64,000 nucleotides of DNA, from NCBI GenBank assembly GCA_949152475.1, contig OX424560.1, positions 24,553,106 to 24,617,105 of the forward strand, given 5' to 3'. The notes below the pieces were generated by a model. That model was not told the DNA's origin and ran no database searches. It saw only the letters and a program-made list of their open reading frames with translations. Of this stretch, positions 58,330 to 64,000 are shown piece after piece. This DNA comes from Terebella lapidaria (taxonomy: Eukaryota > Annelida > Polychaeta > Terebellida > Terebellidae). The position numbers and the translations under genes are program-made. The first letter of the stretch is position 1; each line of letters begins with the position of its first letter.

Positions 58330-60780
58330 AGCACTGAACCATGATAGTTCTTAAGCACAACATTTGTGGTGAAACAAATTATTGTTTATGCTCTTTTTTG
58401 AGCAAGTCATCAACTCAGGGGTATACATACAGAGTAGGATATAACATTCTTTCCACATACTTTCCGTCCAACAACTGTTTCTGCTCTTTTGCTAAGCAAA
58501 TCATTAACTTCGAGATATCCATACAGAGTAGGAGATAACACACTTTCCAAATAGGTTCCGTCCAACAATATCTGGACCACTTTTGTGTAAGCGTGGCTCA
58601 CCCTAACCACATTATGAGGGGATGTCCAACACATTGTTCACAAGCAAAGTGAACCATTCAACTGGGGTTCAGGGAGTCATTGAATTCATTCCCGACAAGT
58701 GTTGATAGTTTAAAAGGCCCCTGGCTTTTGACAGATGCTGACCACATAAAGTGTCTTACCAGCCTTTTGACTACCGCCTCCAAACTTGGTGCCTTCAATA
58801 CCTAGGAGGAACCAGGGGCGCGTATGGGTGATAAAGTGTAAACGGGAGAGAAATATGGTCACAGGATCGACAGTTGATGGACAATATTTAGGACAAAAAC
58901 CAGGAGAATAATGTCAGACTTATTCGTAATTCTGGATTATGAGCCACGTTTAGATGTAATGTTTCTGAGGCTTCAGATTACATGTAATGCATACCAGCGG
59001 GACTGCGGAAAGAAACTTAATCAAAACTATTATCCATATCCATTTCAGTTCAACCCTTTTCTCTCTTTGAAAGCAAACACAACTCCATTTTCCGCCTTTC
59101 TAGGTCAATCCTGAGACAGTGCCTGGTGTTAGGGTAATGGATGATCCAGTCTTGTAGAGTGTGTTTTATCATGCAGAATGATGATTACTCGACTCAAGGA
59201 AAGTGGTGTAAATAGACTCAGGGATACCCATACAGAGTAGAAGATAACACACTCTCCACATACATTCCGTCTTACAACGGGTGTGGTAATACAAAGTATT
59301 GTTTGTTTTTTTGCTAAGCAAATCATTAACTCAAGGATACCCTTACAGAGTAGGAGATAACATTCTGTTCATACAGTCCATCTACGAACAAGTGTGTTGA
59401 TACAAATATTGTTTCTTCTCTTTTGCGAAGCAAATCATTAAATCAGGGATAACCATACATAGTAGGAGATGCTAATCTTTCCACATATGCTCCGTCCAAC
59501 AATATCTGGACCACTTTTGTGTAAGCGTGGCCCATCCTAACCACATTATGAGGGGATGGCCAACACATTGTTCACAAGTAAAGTGAATTATTCAACTGGG
59601 GCTCAGGGAGTTGTTGTATTTATTCCAGACAAGTGTTGACAGTTTAAAAGGCCCTGGTTTTAACTGGTGCTGACCACATAAAGTGTCTAACCAGCCCCAA
59701 TGACAACAACCTCCAAACTTGGTGCCTTCAATACCTGGGAGGAACCAGGGGTACGTATGGGTGATAAGTTGTAAATGGGAGACCAATAAAGCCACAGGAT
59801 CGACAGCAGATGGAGAATATTTAGGACAAAACCAAGAGCCTAATGTCAGAATTAAACGTTATTCTGGATTATGAGCTACCTTTAGATGTAATGATTCTGA
59901 GGCTTCAGATTACATGTAATAAATAACAGCGAGACTGCGGAAAGAAACTTAATCAAAACTATTATCCACAGCCATCTCAGTTCACACCCTTCTCTTTTTG
60001 AAAGCAAACACAACTCCATTTTCAGCGTTTCTAGGTCAATCATGAGACAGTGCCTGGTGTTATGGGTAATGGATGATCCAGTCTTGTAATACAAACTATT
60101 GTTTCTGCTCTTTTGCTAAGCAAATCATTAACTCGGGGATACCGATACAGAGTAGGAGATAACACGCTTCCACATACGTTCCGTCTAACAATATCTCATT
60201 TTGTATAGGCATGATCCATCCTAACTACATTACGATGTCCAAGACATTGCCCACAAGCAAAGTGAACCATTCAACTGCGGTTCAGGGAGTTATTGAATTT
60301 ATTGCTGATAAGTGTTGGCAGTTCAAGAGTCTCCTGGCTTTTGACAGGTGCTGACCACATGAGGCGTCCTACCAGCCCCAGTGACTTCAGCCTCCAAACT
60401 TGGTGCGTTCAATGCCTGGGAGGAACCAGGGGCGCGTATGGGTGATCAGTTGTAAATGGGAGACCAGTATCACCATAGGATCGACAGCAGATGGAGAATA
60501 TTTAGGACAAAACCGAGAGCGTAATGTCAGAATTTTTCGTAATTCTGGATTATGATCTACCTTTAGATGTAATGTTATCCACAGTCAGCTTAGTTCACGA
60601 ATCTTTCAACATCTTTCTCCTTTGCCCTCAAATTAAGAGGAAAAAAAAACATTGAACACATCTGAATTTTGAAAGCAAACACAACTCCATTTTCAACGTT
60701 TCTAGGTCAATCGTGAAACATCACTCGATTATACAGTAATGGATGATCCAGTCTTGTAGAGTGTGTTCTATCATTCGGAA
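58330..60780 (+). repeat. Three tandem partial copies of one array block
   Basis: CAAGTGTTG followed by CAGTTTAAAAGGCCC-like sequence and TGCTGACCACATRA occurs at about 58697, 59630 and 60310, spaced 930 and 680 bp apart. Each is preceded by GGATAYCCATACAGAGTAGGAGAT-like sequence, of which extra short copies occur at about 58420, 58515, 59222 and 59336. Confidence 0.75.
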
Positions 60781-61061
60781 TGATGAAACAATGATAATAA
60801 AACTCAAGGAAGGTGGCAAAAATAGACCTACCTCGCAAAAACACAACTGAATGAATGTCATTTATTACCATTACCATTGAATGCTTGGCAAAATTTGATG
60901 TCGAATCTGCAAAATGTCTTTAAAGAATAAAGTCAAATCTGCAAATGAAAATAGATAACAAATAAAAATAGACTTTAATTTAGTGAGCTTCAAGCAGCTT
61001 CATTTCAGTGATTTTTAAGTGATCAGTTTAGTAGTTGTTATAGACCTCATATGCTGTTGCA

Positions 61062-61276
61062 AATGTGAGTATCAATCTATTACCACCGATACAGTTGGAT
61101 TTCAATGATGATAATAGCAAATGTGAAACACAACATTTTGCAATAGAAGCAAAGCCGAAATAATTAGCTTTACGGAAGACACACTGGCGTCATCAGGCAG
61201 ACAGTGTGTGAAGTGTAGTTGTTCCTACTGTACACCTGATGGAATGACCATACAGCTACCCAACAACATATGTAGC
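61062..61276 (-). mobile_element. Retroposon 3' end fragment, inverted copy
   Basis: The minus-strand match to 51408-51612 ends ACTCACATTT instead of ACTTACATTA. It keeps CTGATGACGCCAGTGTGTCT. Confidence 0.6.
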
Positions 61277-62939
61277 TGTGTCAAAGAACTCTCATTCACA
61301 GTATTCAAATTTGGATTATTTTGCAGGTAATAAAATCATCCTAAAATCGTTGACTGTTATATTTAATGATATAAATAAGCTTTTCTTACTAATCCACTGT
61401 GTAGTGGGTTCTTTTTCACCATTCAAAGAGTTCCTCCATTTTATCTTTTGGTGACGTCTGTTGTTGAGCTAGAGAACAAAACACAATCAGGTGCTCATTG
61501 TTGAAACAGGTGTGGCTTGAGAGATGAAGGTTTGAAATATAGACTCATTCGTCAAATGGGAAGTGATCATGTCTTCACCTTCTTCGAAGAAATAATTTAG
61601 CTGATTAGTAATGTCATTTATTGGATTTGAAAACGCTTTAACAGATCAGCATAAATACGGTGATGAATCCGCGGGATTATTTTTAGTATCTTAATCTTGG
61701 AGATTGAAATCATCCATTTCGTTCTATCTTCCAAGAATCGATTGTCTATGCATGTTAGGTTGTTTTTCAAAATTACACATTTGTTGTTGAATATTCACAA
61801 GTCCCATCAAACAATATTGTTTATATCTTACTGGCCAAGATAGGTTTTGATCTTCGTTTTTTATATCGTCAAAAGCAATTACATGAAAATCCCAGACATA
61901 TTAAATGGTATGTATAAACTTCTTGGACCCTACTGTTAAGATAATGTAATTTTATCCCACGATAAAATGAATTAAAAAATCCTCACCAGGCGTGCAGTTT
62001 TCCTGCTCTCCGACCCACACAGTTCCAGATTACGTCAGCTGCCATGGATCGATCTTGTATGCTCCACACCCCATCAGGGCGCTCTGCTCATTCCGCTTGA
62101 CCCAATCCCCAGTCGGCGGCTCAAGGTCAGGACAGCCAATCATTTGGGGTGGCGAAAATAGGTATTAGATAAGCAAAGTATGAATCGTTTTGTATGTCGT
62201 ATATTTTGTTTGTCTTTTCATAATCACAAAGATACTATTTATTATTGATCCACGGAGCAAACATAGTTATACAAGTTTAACTAGTTGTGTATATAATTAT
62301 TGGATATTTATATTTCATGGGAACATACTTTAAAGTCACGATTCTGAACAGACATTAAAGTCACAATCCTATTTTTTCTCCTCAACCTGGCTGTATGAGC
62401 ATTTTAGATTCTTTATGAATCTCACACACATTTTTACAGAAATTGCACAGGTTTATTACCTAAATTGACATCTGGCTTCCAATATGAACGCAAGAATAAT
62501 ATGCTTTGAACTACATTATTAAGCGAGTGATCAAGTACAGTAAAAATCAGATAATAACAAATGGCAAAGTAACAGTACAGACACAATAAATTCTACCCGA
62601 AAGGTTCAAAACACATTGTCGACAATTCTCTCTCCTCCAGACATCGTTTTTTTCTCTACCCCCTCTATTGCGTAACTATGTCCAATGCACCAATTAAGAC
62701 GAGTACTCTTGCGATGACATGTGATATCGAATCCACTAAATGCCGTCTACAGGCCCCTTCCTACTTCCCAGAAAAATATATAGCTGCTCTTAACGTCAAA
62801 ACCAGTAATGACACGGATGGAATCTCGGGAGTAATCGCCAGAAAGCCACGCGGAAAATTACACCGTGTGTCACCATGGGTATACAGGAGCTATTTTTTCC
62901 ATTGTATAGGACTCACTGTCATTATATAGAAGGAAGTGA

Positions 62940-63151
62940 CCACAACCAGAGACCCTAATCTCGACGCTGTTGCCAAGCGAGACAAAGGCTGACTTCTGTC
63001 TCCCATTTTCCTTGCATACCGTGGCACTCCACGGACTGCCCGGTTCCTTGATGGTGACATAAACCTTACAGAACATGGCTCCAGACCCTGACGTCCTTTG
63101 GTTGACAGTGCTGCTTCAATATTTCCTCTTGACACACCACTTCCGGTTCGC
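62940..63151 (-). pseudogene. CUB-like candidate exon, copy 2, with an in-frame stop
   Basis: Paralogue of 45232-45441 with the same type of acceptor (…TTATTGTTTAG on the minus strand) and an 18-bp longer 5' part (GCGAACCGGAAG…). The CUB-like frame reads FCKVYVTIKEPGSPW, ATVCKENGRQ, then SAFVSLGNSVEIRVSG, slightly closer to a standard CUB motif than copy 1. A TGA at 63116-63118 replaces the TCA codon of copy 1. This copy is either broken, begins at a later acceptor, or the exon uses another frame. Confidence 0.4.
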
Positions 63152-63289
63152 CTAAACAATAAGTTAAAAAAATCGAAGTCGTATTTTAGTGAGATTCATA
63201 TCATATTACTGTTATTATGGGAAATGTGCGATATATATAAATGTTTCATTTGTAATAATGTATAATTTTAATTAATTGGTTAAAATCTG

Positions 63290-63320
63290 ACTATTGGTGG
63301 TAATAGATTGATACTTACAT
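63290..63320 (+). mobile_element. Truncated retroposon 3' end, copy 5
   Basis: CTATTGGTGGTAATAG…GATACTTACAT is present here and absent from the paralogous site near 45560 in segment G, which supports a 45-bp insertion after the duplication. Confidence 0.65.
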
Positions 63321-64000
63321 ACATATCGTAGTGTGAAATATCATGGAATTATCCAATAAACTGTGATATCTCTGAAGTACTGACGTAGTACTTTGAACAT
63401 GCAGTATAGTGATGTGGCCAGGAATGTGTTCTAACGTGCATTGTTTATTATGTATCACAGTTCATGTGCACCTATTTTGCCCACGAGGAGAACTTTGGAT
63501 GTAATGGCATTATAATTTTCAAGGTTATCACAGTGTGGCGCCAGCTTTCGTGTGATATAACGTCACACTTAATTGGACACAGAGTTCAGATTCCGTGGAA
63601 GGGACAAATAATGGTTGTCATACGTGAGTATTTCCCTCGGGATGCCACCCATAACAGGAAACTAAATTAGAAAGACATAAAGAATCTTGCGGCCCATATT
63701 CTGCCAGTGGGCAAAGCTCGTAGCCTCCGACAGTTCAACAGTAGGATCTTTGCTTTTCCCGTGTGAATTTTTGACCAGTTGCTTTTATAATTTACCGAGT
63801 TGTCTTTGGACGTCATAGACCCAGGAAGTAACTGGAACTAAAGCGAAGACCATTTGAAAATGATAATTCAAAGGGTACCACAATGTAGGCAAGGATCTGT
63901 TGCAAAGCAGCAACAACTTTTGCCTCCTAAAACACCCCTGGTCCCCTCTTGTCTACACCCCACATGCCAATTTATCACATGTAGTCGGGGATTTGGATTA

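Larger units (their letters stand above)
54780..60780 (+). repeat. Tandem array unit F (deleted and internally amplified)
   Basis: 54780-55030 matches 5870-6130, and 55340-55780 matches about 3500-3900. After a 2.45-kb insertion (55787-58238), 58250-60780 matches 3960-5000 repeatedly. The middle of the unit, corresponding to A 200-3400, is missing. Confidence 0.65.
61275..63990 (+). repeat. Duplicated segment H (pair of 43628-46340)
   Basis: Direct copy of segment G lying about 17.65 kb downstream. Relative to G it carries a 45-bp insertion with the shared 3' end (63290-63320) and lacks G's poly-C expansion. Confidence 0.85.

Overview
This window looks like nuclear DNA from a metazoan, probably a marine invertebrate. 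It is AT-rich and has no operons or ribosome binding sites. No open frame above 190 codons was found, and eukaryotic repeats fill almost all of it. The only clearly recognisable protein is a 5'-truncated reverse transcriptase piece with a YIDD active site. Its 3' tail resembles retroelement tails I associate with molluscs and other marine invertebrates. I cannot name the species. No complete host protein-coding gene is supported.

Background layout. Most of the window outside 24.4-48.9 kb is a diverged, direct tandem array of a roughly 5-7 kb non-coding unit: A (1-5640), B (6165-12600), C (14290-21710), E (48880-53300) and F (54780-60780). Tail segments at 12880-14280, 23741-24400 and 53400-54480 sit between units. 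A second direct duplication (43628-46340 and 61275-63990) carries a small minus-strand exon candidate with CUB-domain character; the second copy has an in-frame stop. Because the units are paralogous, one copy often preserves the empty site of an insertion found in another. This allowed exact boundaries for several transposons: 4520-4660 (AATT), 11144-11766 (TA), 20436-21297 (TTA), 21713-23740 (TA, itself carrying a 206-bp foldback element with an ATTAC duplication) and, with no clear duplication, 55787-58238.

Centre. From 26934 to 43048 lies one 16,115-bp element. It has near-identical inverted terminal repeats of about 459 bp and a perfect 8-bp flanking duplication, TTTAATTT. No transposase is visible. 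Its interior is a mosaic of internally amplified modules: three copies of a 1.2-1.45 kb module, three of a second module, eleven tRNA-like cassettes, two unrelated tandem arrays with almost the same period (about 328 and 310-327 bp), nine TGACGTCA palindromes, seven perfect AGGTCAAAGGTCA motifs, a tRNA-Ser-like sequence, and a nested 1.75-kb inverted block beside the right terminus made of head-to-head terminal-like hairpins. This giant non-autonomous composite element is the best candidate for something undescribed.

Smaller items include five insertions sharing one 3' end (…GATACTTACAT or close variants), a 2.45-kb element with about 90-bp inverted ends and a zinc-knuckle gag-like fragment (possibly DIRS-like), and a CCTAGG-rich insertion. 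Positions given for repeat units are approximate to tens of bases; transposon ends with target duplications are exact as read.
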